From positions 1 to 54,422 of the forward strand of contig CAIMFH010000156.1 of the NCBI GenBank assembly GCA_903840265.1: a stretch of 54,422 nucleotides of DNA, written 5' to 3'. Position 1 is the first letter of the stretch. Every line of letters begins with the position of its first letter. The position numbers and the translations under genes were made by a program. A model generated the notes under the pieces. That model searched no databases and was not told the DNA's origin. It saw only the letters and a program-made list of their open reading frames with translations. The DNA comes from an uncultured Schlesneria sp. (lineage in GTDB: Bacteria > Planctomycetota > Planctomycetia > Planctomycetales > Planctomycetaceae). This document shows positions 24,100 through 35,511 of the stretch, piece by piece.

Positions 24100-24973
24100 T
24101 CCCTGGATCGCGACCTCGCTGTCACTCGTCTGTACCGGCTTGGGCCAGATCTACTGCGGGCAGGCGGGACGAGGACTGATGATGTACAGCGCCTCGCTGC
24201 TGGCCGGCATGCTGATTGTTGCGACGGCTTATTTTGCGAGCAGTACTGTCATGCTGATTGCATTTCTGGCCAGCCTGGCCAGCTTGATCGGCTTGTTCAT
24301 CTGGTCCGCTCGTGATGCCAGAGGTATCGCACGCCGTCTGGCCATGACCGACTTTCAACCTCAGGAATACAATCGTCCCGCGGTGTATTTGATGATGGCG
24401 TTGACGAACTTGCCGTATGTCTTCGGCCTGGCGTTCTTTCTTCGCGCGACGGCGATTGAAGCGTTTGTCATTCCATCCGCCAGCATGGCCCCGACCTTTG
24501 TTCCGGGCGATCGAATTTTGGTGACGAAGATTGGCTTAGACGTGCAGACACTAAAGCGAGGTACACTGGTCGTGTTTCGCAATCCGATCGATCGGCGTCA
24601 GAACTTTGTGAAACGAATCATCGGCCTGCCGGGTGAAACCGTCGAGATTAAAGAGGGCAAAGTCATCATCAACGGCGAGCCATTGGAACAGCTTCCGGCA
24701 GTGCAGGACGAACAGGGTCAGGATGGAGCAAAAACGTTTCTGGAACGAGCGGGCGACCATCAGTATCGGATTCAATTCGATCGTCCCGATCAGCCGATCG
24801 AATCACCGCCGGTGACGGTCGCGCCAGATGCCTACTTCGTGCTGGGCGACCATCGTGACCTGTCGCGAGACAGCCGCGAAGTGGGGAATGTCCCTCATGG
24901 GTTATTGGTCGGGGTCGTGCGGTACCTGTATTTTCCGGGTAGCAATTGGGGGCGGTTTGGCACTGTTGAGTAA
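24071..24973 (+). CDS. lepB: Signal peptidase I
   Basis: A membrane serine protease that removes signal peptides from exported proteins. It has 300 residues from the ATG at 24071, with GAGGA about 7 bases upstream. The N-terminal part has several hydrophobic helices (about 12-30, 35-55, 58-80, 103-125), more than the usual one or two, starting with an LGQIYCGQAGRG motif seen in small TM2-like segments. The catalytic domain shows Ser138 in PSASMAPTF, Lys181 in FVKRIIGLPGE and the box GDHRDLSRDSR. The N-terminus overlaps the upstream small membrane protein, giving a sigma / membrane protein / peptidase operon. Confidence 0.93.
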   Translation: MTTENQHVRNPWIATSLSLVCTGLGQIYCGQAGRGLMMYSASLLAGMLIVATAYFASSTVMLIAFLASLASLIGLFIWSARDARGIARRLAMTDFQPQEYNRPAVYLMMALTNLPYVFGLAFFLRATAIEAFVIPSASMAPTFVPGDRILVTKIGLDVQTLKRGTLVVFRNPIDRRQNFVKRIIGLPGETVEIKEGKVIINGEPLEQLPAVQDEQGQDGAKTFLERAGDHQYRIQFDRPDQPIESPPVTVAPDAYFVLGDHRDLSRDSREVGNVPHGLLVGVVRYLYFPGSNWGRFGTVE

Positions 24974-25016
24974 CTTGAAAAGGAGACGGCACACGGAGTG
25001 TACCTTCTACTTTGAA

Positions 25017-26333
25017 TTACTTTTCGAGTGACACACACACCAACTCTTTATCGTTGCGAGCGAAGCAGCATTTGTTTGCATACGCGGGGGCGGACCAGAC
25101 GACTTCGCGGCCGAAGCATTCGCCGGTTGGTTCCAGCACGTGGAAGCGGCTGATTTCGTCGTACTTGCTGGCACTGAGCTTCGCAAGGATCAAATCGCCC
25201 GTTTCACTGAACAGGAAGTACTTGTCTTCGTTGCGAACGATAAAAGCCGTGCCGTGTCCGCCGCGGCGAGTGTTCGTCGTGGGTGCGAAGGTGTCCCACA
25301 GGCGATCGCCCGAATCGAGCTTCACCGCGCGAAACGAACCCGACATGCAATCAGCTCCATAGATGATCCCATCGTCATCAATCACGGGTGTCGTGTTGGC
25401 GGCGAAGACGGCTGTTTTGGGAGTGGCCCGCCAAACGACTTCGGCTGCGGGTTCGCTGTCTTTCAGTTTGAACACGGCGGCGACTGATCCGATCCCGCTG
25501 ACAAACAGCAGGTTGCCGTGATGCTGCGGGACCGCGATCGACATGCCGTAGCTCGGCTTGATCGGTTGCGTCCAGTAGACCTTGCCCGTGTCGGGATCGA
25601 GGCCGTTCAGATCATCGGCACTCCAGATGATCAGTTGGCGTTTGCCACCCGCTTCGATGATCGAAGGAGGACAGTACCCAGGTTCACTGGCGGAGAGAGC
25701 TCGCCACAGTTCCTTGCCGGTATCTTTGTCAAAGGCCACGGCCACACTGCCTTCGCCACCCGCCAGGCAAATCAGCTTCTTGCCGTCGACCATCGGTGCG
25801 GCACAGAAGCACCAGATCGGGGCGTCGATCTTGTATTCCTTTTTGAAATCCTTCGACCAGACGGGCTTGCCGTCCTTTTCATTGAGACACAGCAACAGGC
25901 CTTCTGCACCGAGTGTATAGACCTTGCCGTCGGCCACGGTCGGGGTGGCTCGCGGTCCTGAGGGATACGAAATCTTGTAGGTGACTTTATCGCTGTGTTC
26001 CCAGATCGGCTTGCCATCGTTGGCGCTTAAACAGAGGACTCGTTCGGTGCCCTTCAGCTCTTTGCGTTCGTTGGGGCTGTTGGTCACGTCGCCCGATTCG
26101 CGGACATAATCGGTGATGTAGACGCGATCGCCCACGACCGCCGGTCCTGCATAACCCAGGCTGACGGGGACTCGCCATTTCACTTTCAGTCCCGATTCAG
26201 GGAACTTGTCGACGATTCCCTTTTCGTGCCAGACACTGTCGCGCGTGGGGCCGAGCCATTGCGGCCAATCGTCAGCTCGGACGACTCCATTGATCGCAAC
26301 GATAACCAGACAGCATGACAACAGACGGTGCAT
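25017..26333 (-). CDS. Secreted PQQ-like beta-propeller repeat protein
   Basis: A protein of 438 residues with a signal peptide of about 20 residues ending VVRAD, then DWPQWLGPTRDSVW, the typical opening of planctomycete outer propeller proteins. Repeated blades carry the motifs GDRVYITD, LCLSANDGKPIWEH, GKVYTLGAEGLLLCLNEKDGKPVW and FDKDTGKELWRAL, so the fold is a PQQ-like (quinoprotein dehydrogenase-type) propeller. No dehydrogenase calcium-binding residues or heme motif were recognised. It may be a structural or sugar/cell-wall-interacting protein. GGAG lies about 9 bases before the ATG. Confidence 0.88.
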   Translation of the reverse strand: MHRLLSCCLVIVAINGVVRADDWPQWLGPTRDSVWHEKGIVDKFPESGLKVKWRVPVSLGYAGPAVVGDRVYITDYVRESGDVTNSPNERKELKGTERVLCLSANDGKPIWEHSDKVTYKISYPSGPRATPTVADGKVYTLGAEGLLLCLNEKDGKPVWSKDFKKEYKIDAPIWCFCAAPMVDGKKLICLAGGEGSVAVAFDKDTGKELWRALSASEPGYCPPSIIEAGGKRQLIIWSADDLNGLDPDTGKVYWTQPIKPSYGMSIAVPQHHGNLLFVSGIGSVAAVFKLKDSEPAAEVVWRATPKTAVFAANTTPVIDDDGIIYGADCMSGSFRAVKLDSGDRLWDTFAPTTNTRRGGHGTAFIVRNEDKYFLFSETGDLILAKLSASKYDEISRFHVLEPTGECFGREVVWSAPAYANKCCFARNDKELVCVSLEK

Positions 26334-26464
26334 GGCGATACGACTCCATCCAGGCGGGGCTTAGGCAATAGCGAGGTCTCTCATCGTAGCGACTTGGGTT
26401 TGAGTTCCGCGAGTGATCTTTGATTGGGCATCAACGATCAGAAATGTGAGAGAATAAGGAGGAG

Positions 26465-26505
26465 GTTTCACGCGAAGCAGCGGAGACGCGACGAGAGGCG
26501 TGGAG
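26465..26505. repeat. Short degenerate GCG-AGACGCG array
   Basis: The segment reads CACGCGAAGCAGCGGAGACG and then more of the same kind, a degenerate period of roughly 8-9 bases. It resembles the CGCAGAGACGCAGAG-type arrays known in many environmental bacterial spacers. It lies between the PQQ-like and DUF2071 genes. Confidence 0.4.
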
Positions 26506-26535
26506 AAGATTGAAGGAGGTTGACATGGTGACGGG

Positions 26536-27279
26536 TTATTCGATTCGTGTGGGCAGGCCGTGTCGGACCATGATTTTGGAACCTTCGGCGACGAATGCGG
26601 AGGTGGCGGGACGACTGAGGAGTTCGACGAAGTCCGTTCCGTAGAGCGTGGCCACATCACCAGTGAACCGGCTTTGATCGGCCGGCCAGACTCGCCAGGC
26701 GGGGTGTTCGACCTGGTACTCCAATGTCGAACCATCGCGCTGAGCGGCATAGCCCCAGTAGTGCTCGGTGATGAATTCGGCTTCGGATCCGCTGGCCAGC
26801 GGAATCGGTTCGCCGCTAATCTGGGCGGAGAGTTCATGCCAGCGATTGGCCCATTTCCAAGAGTAGCTGACGGAACCTTGTTGACCGTTTGTGGCAGTGG
26901 GCAACTCGATGACGCTCTTCATCGGCAGCGCGACATACTGTTCGTTGTAGGCCCAGCGAGCGACCAGCGCGATTGCCAGGCGGGGGACGATCTCTTTCAC
27001 GAAGACGACTCCGCGTCGCCACTCGTTGCCGGATTTGTGTCGCACGTAAAACCGCAAATTGACTTCATCGAAGTTGATATGAAACGGGACGCGGCGACCG
27101 AGGACTCGGGTTTCGAGAAAGCGAAATCCGACGAGGCTGACGTAGGTCTTGTCGTTCCAGAAATCGAGTTCCGTCCCCTTGGGCAGTCGCTTCTGCAAGA
27201 TCGCGGGATCGATTTCGTAGTTCAGCATCACCAGGTTTCGCCATTGGGCGGTCAGGAATGCAGCGGGGATCAGTGGCAT
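26536..27279 (-). CDS. DUF2071 (YqjF-like) protein
   Basis: A protein of 247 residues. The DUF2071 signature is clear: FLTAQWRNLVMLNYEIDPAIL near the start, then LPKGTELDFWNDKTYVSLVGFRFLETRVLG, INFDEVNLRFYVRH, and EHYWGYAAQRDGSTLEYQVEHP. The family adopts an acetoacetate decarboxylase-like fold but its reaction is not established. No signal peptide. It shares the strand with the genes on either side and lies 42 bases downstream of the GT39-type gene. Confidence 0.88.
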   Translation of the reverse strand: MPLIPAAFLTAQWRNLVMLNYEIDPAILQKRLPKGTELDFWNDKTYVSLVGFRFLETRVLGRRVPFHINFDEVNLRFYVRHKSGNEWRRGVVFVKEIVPRLAIALVARWAYNEQYVALPMKSVIELPTATNGQQGSVSYSWKWANRWHELSAQISGEPIPLASGSEAEFITEHYWGYAAQRDGSTLEYQVEHPAWRVWPADQSRFTGDVATLYGTDFVELLSRPATSAFVAEGSKIMVRHGLPTRIE

Positions 27280-27321
27280 GAATCAGGCCCGAACGACAGT
27301 CGAATCAACTCTGTTGCAGGA

Positions 27322-29616
<2,295 letters not shown>

Positions 29617-29653
29617 GAGTTGGATCCGATAGGTGTCGTTCGGGAGACGATTT

Positions 29654-30247
29654 TCACGTCTGTTCCGGGGAAGGGATCCATTTCTTGACCGTCGGCGGTT
29701 CGTGTTCTCGCAGCTTCTGCAGAAGGCTTTCGGGCTGATCGTCGACGACAAACAATTGACGATATTCATCGCGACAGAAGCAGTCTGTGATCGCTCGGTC
29801 GATCAGGGCGATCAGCGGATCGAAAAAGCCAGCGATGTTCAGCAGTCCGGTTGGTTTGCGATGCAAGCCCAACTGCGCCCAGGTCAGCACCTCGAACAGT
29901 TCTTCGTATGTTCCCAGACCTCCGGGGAGGGCGACGAAGGCGTCGGACAGTTCCGACATCAGTGCTTTGCGTTCGTGCATGGTGTCGGTGATTCGCATGT
30001 CCGACACACCCTGATGTAACAATTCACGAGTGGCCAGGAAGCGCGGAATGACACCAACGACATGCCCGCCCGATTGCAGAACGGCATCCGCGATGGCTCC
30101 CATCAGCCCGACGCTGCCGCCGCCATAGACGAGTTCGATCCCTTCGCGAGCCATGGAGGCCCCCATGTTGCCAGCCATCTGGGCGTGGATCGGATCGAAC
30201 CCGGCGCTGGAACCGCAGAATACACATAGACGTTGCAGGTTCAACAT
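29654..30247 (-). CDS. LOG-family protein (cytokinin riboside 5'-monophosphate phosphoribohydrolase-like)
   Basis: A Rossmann-fold protein of 197 residues with the family motif PGGLGTYEELFEVLTWAQLG and the N-terminal LCVFCGSSAGFDP, GMGASMA-like turn and VYGGGSVGLMGAIADAV. These are the nucleotide-binding and catalytic features of the TIGR00730/LOG group, which hydrolyse nucleoside 5'-monophosphates to base plus ribose 5-phosphate. The ATG at 30247 is preceded closely by AAGGAG; a GTG at 30259 is an alternative start. It precedes the GT39-type gene by 38 bases on the same strand. Confidence 0.9.
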   Translation of the reverse strand: MLNLQRLCVFCGSSAGFDPIHAQMAGNMGASMAREGIELVYGGGSVGLMGAIADAVLQSGGHVVGVIPRFLATRELLHQGVSDMRITDTMHERKALMSELSDAFVALPGGLGTYEELFEVLTWAQLGLHRKPTGLLNIAGFFDPLIALIDRAITDCFCRDEYRQLFVVDDQPESLLQKLREHEPPTVKKWIPSPEQT

Positions 30248-30547
30248 CAACTCCTTCACCGATGCGGTCGTACCAAGTGATTTCTTTCCGCCTGAGTTGG
30301 CATTCGCTTTTAATGTAGCCGAATTCGTCCACGATTACCTTGTGTGCGTTCGGTCTACGTGCTGACGCAGCGCGGCTCACCTGTGGTTTTTGGGGGGCCG
30401 GGCTTTGTTCTCGGCTGGCGTTGAAGCACTCGCTTGGCGCGTCATTTGCGGACTGATGTGTGACGTTCGGGCGTTCCAAGGGAGGGCGGGTGACCTGTTT
30501 GTCGCCATCGCCCGTCAACGAGTCCTACGAATTTCCAGGAGTGCGTG

Positions 30548-30766
30548 ATGACTGCGAAACGTGGTAGCTGGAAGATGGAACGGGCCAGTGTGCATCTAGC
30601 GGGTGCGAAGCGTGCGAAATCGAATAAGTACACCAAGAACGACGCGGATGAGCGACCGGCCCCGCACACTCGGAAACGAGTTTGGATCGGAGCTTACACT
30701 CGCGCCGATGGGCACCGGGTGGAAGGGCACTACCGCAAAGTGAACAGCAATAGCTCGCTAAGTTGA
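30548..30766 (+). CDS. Small basic protein of unknown function
   Basis: A protein of 72 residues with AGGAG six bases before the ATG at 30548. It is rich in Lys and Arg and ends in a compact block VWIGAYTRADGHRVEGHYRKV, a pattern (Y-T-R-x-D-G, then V-x-G-H-Y-R) that I have seen in small planctomycete and phage-like proteins. Nucleic-acid binding is possible from composition alone. No neighbour on this strand. Confidence 0.5.
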   Translation: MTAKRGSWKMERASVHLAGAKRAKSNKYTKNDADERPAPHTRKRVWIGAYTRADGHRVEGHYRKVNSNSSLS

Positions 30767-30838
30767 TGAGCTGACCGTGTTGCAGATGACCGAGTTGGTC
30801 AGCGGCGAATCACGGCTGCTGAGTCTGCGAAATGAAAG

Positions 30839-30884
30839 CTAATAATTCTCGGCTCGAATTCCTAATAATTCTCGGCTCGAATTC
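30839..30884. repeat. Perfect tandem duplication of 23 bp
   Basis: A 23-base unit beginning CTAATAATTCTCGGCTCGAA occurs twice in exact tandem. It lies in the 410-base spacer 30767-31176, where I see no gene and no other structure. Confidence 0.85.
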
Positions 30885-31176
30885 AGTGAACTGGCGGGAG
30901 TCGAGGGGTCTTCGGCTTCCTCAACGTCAAAGACTGCCGGTAGTGGAATCACCAGGATCTCGGCCAATCGCCAGACCTGACGTTGCCGACAGGAATAGAT
31001 TTAATGGGCTAGTTTCTTGCCACGAATTGGGACTATGCTCCGACCCGACGCTTAGCCCGTCGCCCGTCATCTCTTCAGCATGTCTTCAATCGTGACTTTG
31101 GATTCTGGGACATCAGACCGTCGCAGAGCCTAGTCACCGAATCCCGTCTTCAGCGATCCTCAATTCGAGTTCGCAT

Positions 31177-32070
31177 ATGGCCGAATACCATGCGTTGCGG
31201 TTTATGGTCCTCTTCGGCTGCTTAAGCGGGGCCGGGTGCGCGACGGTTCCGTACCAGTTTGGGAAGGTGTCACACGCAGCCAATGATGGTCCTCGTGCTG
31301 TGGTATTTGCGTACGGCAAACCGAACGCGCCGCTGGACAAACTGGCTTGGGTCGTGGGATTGCCGTCTCGCATTTTGCCGCTGCACGGTGGCATCAACAA
31401 CCACAGTCTGTCTCAGGAAACAGCGGACAAACTCGAAAGTTATCTTCAAGACAACGGACTCGAAGATGTGTACGTTCGGGTCAATCAATACGATCCTGTT
31501 GGAGAATGGCAGCGGCTACGCGATAACGATCGGGTGGCGGCCCCATGGCGTTATTCGGTGGGGATGCTGGGTCTAGTCGGCTACACGATCCTGCCGGGGC
31601 GAGTTTTCGGTGGAGATCTCTACAATCCTTTTACCGACAGTCTGTACATCAATTCGGATGTTTCGGCTGTCGTGCTCGGTGAGGCGGCTTATGCGAAGGA
31701 TGTCCGTCGCCGCAAGTTGCCGGGCACGTATGCGACAATCAACGAGTTCCCCGTCCTCGCGCTGTGGCGACATGTTCACGCCGTGAATGACTTGCTGGGT
31801 TACGCCCGTGAGACAAACGACTGGGAACTGGAACGTGAGACGTATCGCGTCGTCTATCCGCAGATGGGGATCCATGCTGCAGGTGGTGGTCATACGATTG
31901 CGACTTTTTTTACGTCCATCCCGATCTATGGGATACCGCTCGTCGCGTGCGGTGGTGCTTGCGTTGGTCATGCCCTCGGCCAGTCCAGCATTGCTCAACG
32001 GAAAGCCGAACTGGAACAGGAAGAGAGCGAAATCGAATTAGTAGACCATGCGGAACTGGCTCAGGAGTGA
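31177..32070 (+). CDS. Putative lipoprotein of unknown function
   Basis: A protein of 297 residues. The N-terminus FMVLFGCLSGAGC is a lipobox with the modified cysteine at about residue 21, so it should be a membrane-anchored lipoprotein. The body contains FGKVSHAANDGPRAVVFAYG, ILPLHGGINNHSLSQET, a hydrophobic stretch around VGYTILPGRVFGGDLYNPFTDSLYINSDVSAVVLGEAAYAKD, and a late hydrophobic segment IATFFTSIPIYGIPLVACGGA. The layout resembles zinc-metallopeptidase-unrelated planctomycete lipoproteins; I cannot name a family. No neighbour within 500 bases downstream on the same strand. Confidence 0.65.
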   Translation: MAEYHALRFMVLFGCLSGAGCATVPYQFGKVSHAANDGPRAVVFAYGKPNAPLDKLAWVVGLPSRILPLHGGINNHSLSQETADKLESYLQDNGLEDVYVRVNQYDPVGEWQRLRDNDRVAAPWRYSVGMLGLVGYTILPGRVFGGDLYNPFTDSLYINSDVSAVVLGEAAYAKDVRRRKLPGTYATINEFPVLALWRHVHAVNDLLGYARETNDWELERETYRVVYPQMGIHAAGGGHTIATFFTSIPIYGIPLVACGGACVGHALGQSSIAQRKAELEQEESEIELVDHAELAQE

Positions 32071-32646
32071 ACGCAAGTCGATGAAGGGATCCGCAATCTC
32101 CTGGGGAGCTCGGCAACGAAGTCGATCGCCATGTCGCGTGGCAAATGACCGAGATGATCGGTCGAGAATTGGTAGGTGCCACGAGTTTTTCTGCGACGTT
32201 TGCCTCGATTCAGGAATATCCAGCATAGCCATCCAGGATAGTTCCTAAAAAAGCTGGGCGAATGTATCGCGCCTGGTCGCTGAATCTACCTGCGATTCAA
32301 AGCGAGCAGTAGTCGTGATCAGATCGCGCTGGTTGTCCGAAGCGGCCAACCGCTGGCATATCTCGCGTTAATCCCGCCTCTTTACTCATTGGCTGGGGTC
32401 GTGGCCAAGTATGTCGACCGGAAGTTCGGTTGACATGGATTCCTTGGCTAAATAAAATGCTGACTAACTTAGTGAGAATTTAGTGGCGTTTGGGGACCAT
32501 GAAACCGATAATTCAGTCCATCTGCCCTCAAAGAGCATTTATTTATCGGTGATTTTATTTCGCAAAGTCATTTACAGTAGCACTTTACACATTTCAAAAC
32601 CGAATATAGCACCAGATGAGTCGTATCTAATCCATTGGAAGTGAGA
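32071..32646. other. Spacer upstream of the sulfate operon with two inverted repeats
   Basis: No gene is seen. At 32327-32357 there is a hairpin with GGTTGTCCGAAGCGG, whose core is also found in the hairpin at 41159-41189. At 32504-32511 ACCGATAA is matched by TTATCGGT at 32543-32550, an 8-base palindrome with a 31-base spacer in an AT-rich stretch that could be an operator for the sulfate genes. The last 130 bases are much more AT-rich than the surroundings, as expected for a promoter, but no box can be fixed by eye. Confidence 0.45.
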
Positions 32647-33687
32647 ATGAAACCTGTTCATGCCGCGTTCTTGATCGCGATCGCCACTCTGGTCGGTTGT
32701 GCCCCTCAGCCCACGAAGCCTGCCGTGCAGGCGGATGGGTCGCCTGCCAAGGGGGGGCAATCATTCGAACTTCTGAATGTCTCGTACGATCCAACTCGGG
32801 AATTGTGGAAGGATTTCAACGGAGCCTTTGCCGCCCACTACCAGAAGGAAAGCGGGAACACAGTCAAGGTTAAGCAGTCGCATGGCGGATCGGGCAGCCA
32901 GGCTCGTTCGGTCGTTGACGGCTTGGAAGCCGACGTTGTTTCGCTGGCCCTGTGGAGTGATACGGATCAACTCCGCAAGAAGGAGCTCATTAAAGAAGGC
33001 TGGGAAGAGAAGTTCCCGAACCGCAGCCTGCCCTACACGTCGACCATCGTCTTCGTTGTCCGCAAAGGAAATCCCAAGAAGGTTAAAGAATGGGCGGACC
33101 TGACGAAGCCTGATGTTGAGATCATCACGCCGAACCCGAAGACTTCGGGCAACGGCAAGCTGGCCTTCCTGGCGGCCTGGGGCAGTGTCGTCCTGAATGG
33201 CGGAACCGAAGAGCAAGCCAAAGCGTTCGTGACCGAACTGTACAAACGAGCTCCCACGCTGGAAGCCGGAGCTCGCGGCGCGACGACGACGTTTGCTCAG
33301 AAGGGCCAGGGGGATGTCCACCTGACTTGGGAGAACGAAGCTCACCTGGAAGTGGCTGAAGCCAAGGGTGAACTCGAAATTCTCTATCCCTCTCTCAGCA
33401 TCCTGGCTGAACCGCATGTGGCAATTGTCGATGCCAATGTCGATCGTAAGAAGACTCGCGAAGCGGCCGAGGCCTATCTCAATTATCTCTACACGCCGGC
33501 TGGCCAGGAGATCATTGCGAAGCACTACTATCGACCATTTAACGCGGAACTGCTGGCCAAACACCGTGATCGTTTTCCCGATTTGAAGCTGTTTGCGATC
33601 ACCGAGATCTCCAAGGGCTGGGACGACGCTCAAGCGAAGTTCTTCGCCGAAGGGGCATTGTTCGATTCGATCTATCAGTCGAAGTAA
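32647..33687 (+). CDS. sbp: Sulfate ABC transporter substrate-binding lipoprotein
   Basis: A protein of 346 residues. The ATG at 32647 follows GGAAG by about 7 bases. A lipobox LVGC sits at about 18-21, so the protein is lipid-anchored. The mature part matches sulfate-binding proteins: LLNVSYDPTRELWKDFNGAF at the N-terminus, SHGGSGSQARSVVDGLEADVVSLAL for sulfate contact, and TPNPKTSGNGKLAFLAAWG. The chain closes with YYRPFNAELL. The next three genes encode the matching permeases and ATPase, so the operon is complete. It binds sulfate or thiosulfate outside the membrane. Confidence 0.95.
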   Translation: MKPVHAAFLIAIATLVGCAPQPTKPAVQADGSPAKGGQSFELLNVSYDPTRELWKDFNGAFAAHYQKESGNTVKVKQSHGGSGSQARSVVDGLEADVVSLALWSDTDQLRKKELIKEGWEEKFPNRSLPYTSTIVFVVRKGNPKKVKEWADLTKPDVEIITPNPKTSGNGKLAFLAAWGSVVLNGGTEEQAKAFVTELYKRAPTLEAGARGATTTFAQKGQGDVHLTWENEAHLEVAEAKGELEILYPSLSILAEPHVAIVDANVDRKKTREAAEAYLNYLYTPAGQEIIAKHYYRPFNAELLAKHRDRFPDLKLFAITEISKGWDDAQAKFFAEGALFDSIYQSK

Positions 33688-33784
33688 CAATCGAACACTC
33701 AGTTGGCGGGCGCATGCTGGTCATGCGCCTCAAGCCTGATTCCAACGATTCACACTCCGCTGACCCGTCGACGGGAGGCACTCA

Positions 33785-34612
33785 ATGTGGTTGTCGAAGT
33801 CTCATCGTGTCCTTCCCGGCTTTCATGTGGGCTTGGGCTATACGGTCACGATCCTGACATTGTTATTGATCTTGCCGCTGATCGCGTGCCTGTTCAAAGT
33901 GGCGACGCTGACGCCAGAACAGTTCTTTGCTGCGGTCTGGACTGAGCGAGCCCGCGCCGCGTACCTGCTGAGCTTTGGCGCATCATTCGTCGCTGCGGTG
34001 ATCAATGTGGCGATCGGGTTGCTGCTGGCGTGGGTGCTGGTTCGGTATGAGTTCTGGGGACGCCGATTCCTGGATTCGCTGATTGACCTGCCGTTCGCTT
34101 TGCCGACGGCGGTCGCGGGGCTGGTCTTTTCGAGTTTGCTCGTCAAACAAGGCTGGTACGGACAATTCCTGGTTCCGCTGGGCATCAAAGGGGCTTACTC
34201 GCAACTGGGGATTATTATCGTTCTGGTGTTCGTCGGCCTGCCATTCGTGGTTCGCACGGTTCAACCGGTACTGGAAAGCCTCGAAGGCGATACGGAAGAA
34301 GCCGCCGCGATGCTGGGGGCAAATCGTTGGCAGACGATGTGGCGAGTTCTGTTGCCAGCACTGCAGCCGAGCTTGATGACCGGCTTCGCGCTGTCGTTCG
34401 CTCGCGGTCTGGGTGAATACGGTTCGGTGATCTTTATCTCGGGCAACATGCCGCGCAAGACGGAGATTGCTCCGGTGCTGATTGTGGCGCGGCTGGAGCA
34501 GTTTGCATATGCCGAAGCGACCGCGATCGCCGTCGTACTGATGGCGATGTCGCTGGTGTCGCTGGCCTTGGTAAACTGGCTGGAACGAAGGAGCCGTCGT
34601 TATGCACCCTAG
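33785..34612 (+). CDS. cysT: Sulfate ABC transporter permease CysT
   Basis: A membrane protein of 275 residues with about six hydrophobic helices. GGGAGG lies 8 bases before the ATG. The EAA-loop motif EEAAAMLGANRWQTMWRVLLPA that contacts the CysA ATPase is clear, as are IDLPFALPTAVAGLVF and FARGLGEYGSVIFISGNMP, typical of CysT/CysU. It overlaps the next gene by 11 bases, so translation is probably coupled. Confidence 0.95.
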   Translation: MWLSKSHRVLPGFHVGLGYTVTILTLLLILPLIACLFKVATLTPEQFFAAVWTERARAAYLLSFGASFVAAVINVAIGLLLAWVLVRYEFWGRRFLDSLIDLPFALPTAVAGLVFSSLLVKQGWYGQFLVPLGIKGAYSQLGIIIVLVFVGLPFVVRTVQPVLESLEGDTEEAAAMLGANRWQTMWRVLLPALQPSLMTGFALSFARGLGEYGSVIFISGNMPRKTEIAPVLIVARLEQFAYAEATAIAVVLMAMSLVSLALVNWLERRSRRYAP

Positions 34613-35480
34613 TTCACTACGAACCAAGAAGACGGCGGGCCGGTTCGTTGCTGACGAACCGTTGTGGCTGCGAATCCTGCTGATCACGGCGGTGTATCTG
34701 ATCATTGGATTACTGATTCTCGTTCCAATGGCGTACGTCTTCTGGCAAGCGATGGCGGAAGGTTGGGAAGGTCTGGTCAAGAATTTGTGGCAAGACCACG
34801 ACACATGGCATTCGATGTGGTTGACGATGACCATTGCTCCGTTAACGGTGGTGCTCAATACGATCTTCGGTTTGGCGGCAGCCTGGACGATTACCAAGTT
34901 CAAGTTTCCAGGTCGCACGTTACTGGTGACGTTGCTGGACGTGCCGTTTGCCATTTCGCCGGTGGTCGTCGGATTGATGCTGGTGTTGCTGTTCGGGATG
35001 CAGGGGTTCCTTGGTCCGACGCTGCGCGAATGGGGAATCAAAGTCATCTTCGCGTGGCCGGGCCTGCTGCTGGCGACGATGTTTGTGACGCTTCCATTTG
35101 TCGCCCGCGAATTGATTCCGCTGATGGAATCGCTGGGTGATGAAGAAGAGACTGCGGCGGTCAGCCTGGGAGCGAATCCGTGGCAACTGTTCTGGCGGAT
35201 CACGCTGCCGAACATCAAATGGGGTCTGGTCTACGGCATGATCCAATGTCACGCCAGGGCGATCGGCGAGTTTGGAGCGGTCTATGTCGTGTCCGGACAT
35301 ATCGCCGGTGAGACAGACACGATGCCGCTGCGCGTCGAGAAGCTATTTCAGGAATACAACAACCCGGGCTCGTTCGCGGTGGCTTCCGTGTTGACGCTGA
35401 TGGCTTTGGCCACTCTGTTCGGCAAGTACATCCTGGAACAATACATCGCTCGCCAGATGGCGACGGACTCCGTCGAATAG
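34602..35480 (+). CDS. cysW: Sulfate ABC transporter permease CysW
   Basis: A membrane protein of 292 residues with about six helices, the second permease of the sulfate importer. Key segments are [31 protein letters not shown], the EAA loop [24 protein letters not shown], and [28 protein letters not shown], a strong CysW signature. It starts inside the end of cysT and ends 31 bases before cysA. Confidence 0.95.
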   Translation: MHPSSLRTKKTAGRFVADEPLWLRILLITAVYLIIGLLILVPMAYVFWQAMAEGWEGLVKNLWQDHDTWHSMWLTMTIAPLTVVLNTIFGLAAAWTITKFKFPGRTLLVTLLDVPFAISPVVVGLMLVLLFGMQGFLGPTLREWGIKVIFAWPGLLLATMFVTLPFVARELIPLMESLGDEEETAAVSLGANPWQLFWRITLPNIKWGLVYGMIQCHARAIGEFGAVYVVSGHIAGETDTMPLRVEKLFQEYNNPGSFAVASVLTLMALATLFGKYILEQYIARQMATDSVE

Positions 35481-35511
35481 TGATCGAATTAATCGCTCGA
35501 AAGAGAACGCC

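Noticed and set aside
33983-35218. A 411-residue minus-strand frame across cysT and cysW
   Set aside because: Both plus-strand genes have complete permease signatures; the minus frame is composition-driven.
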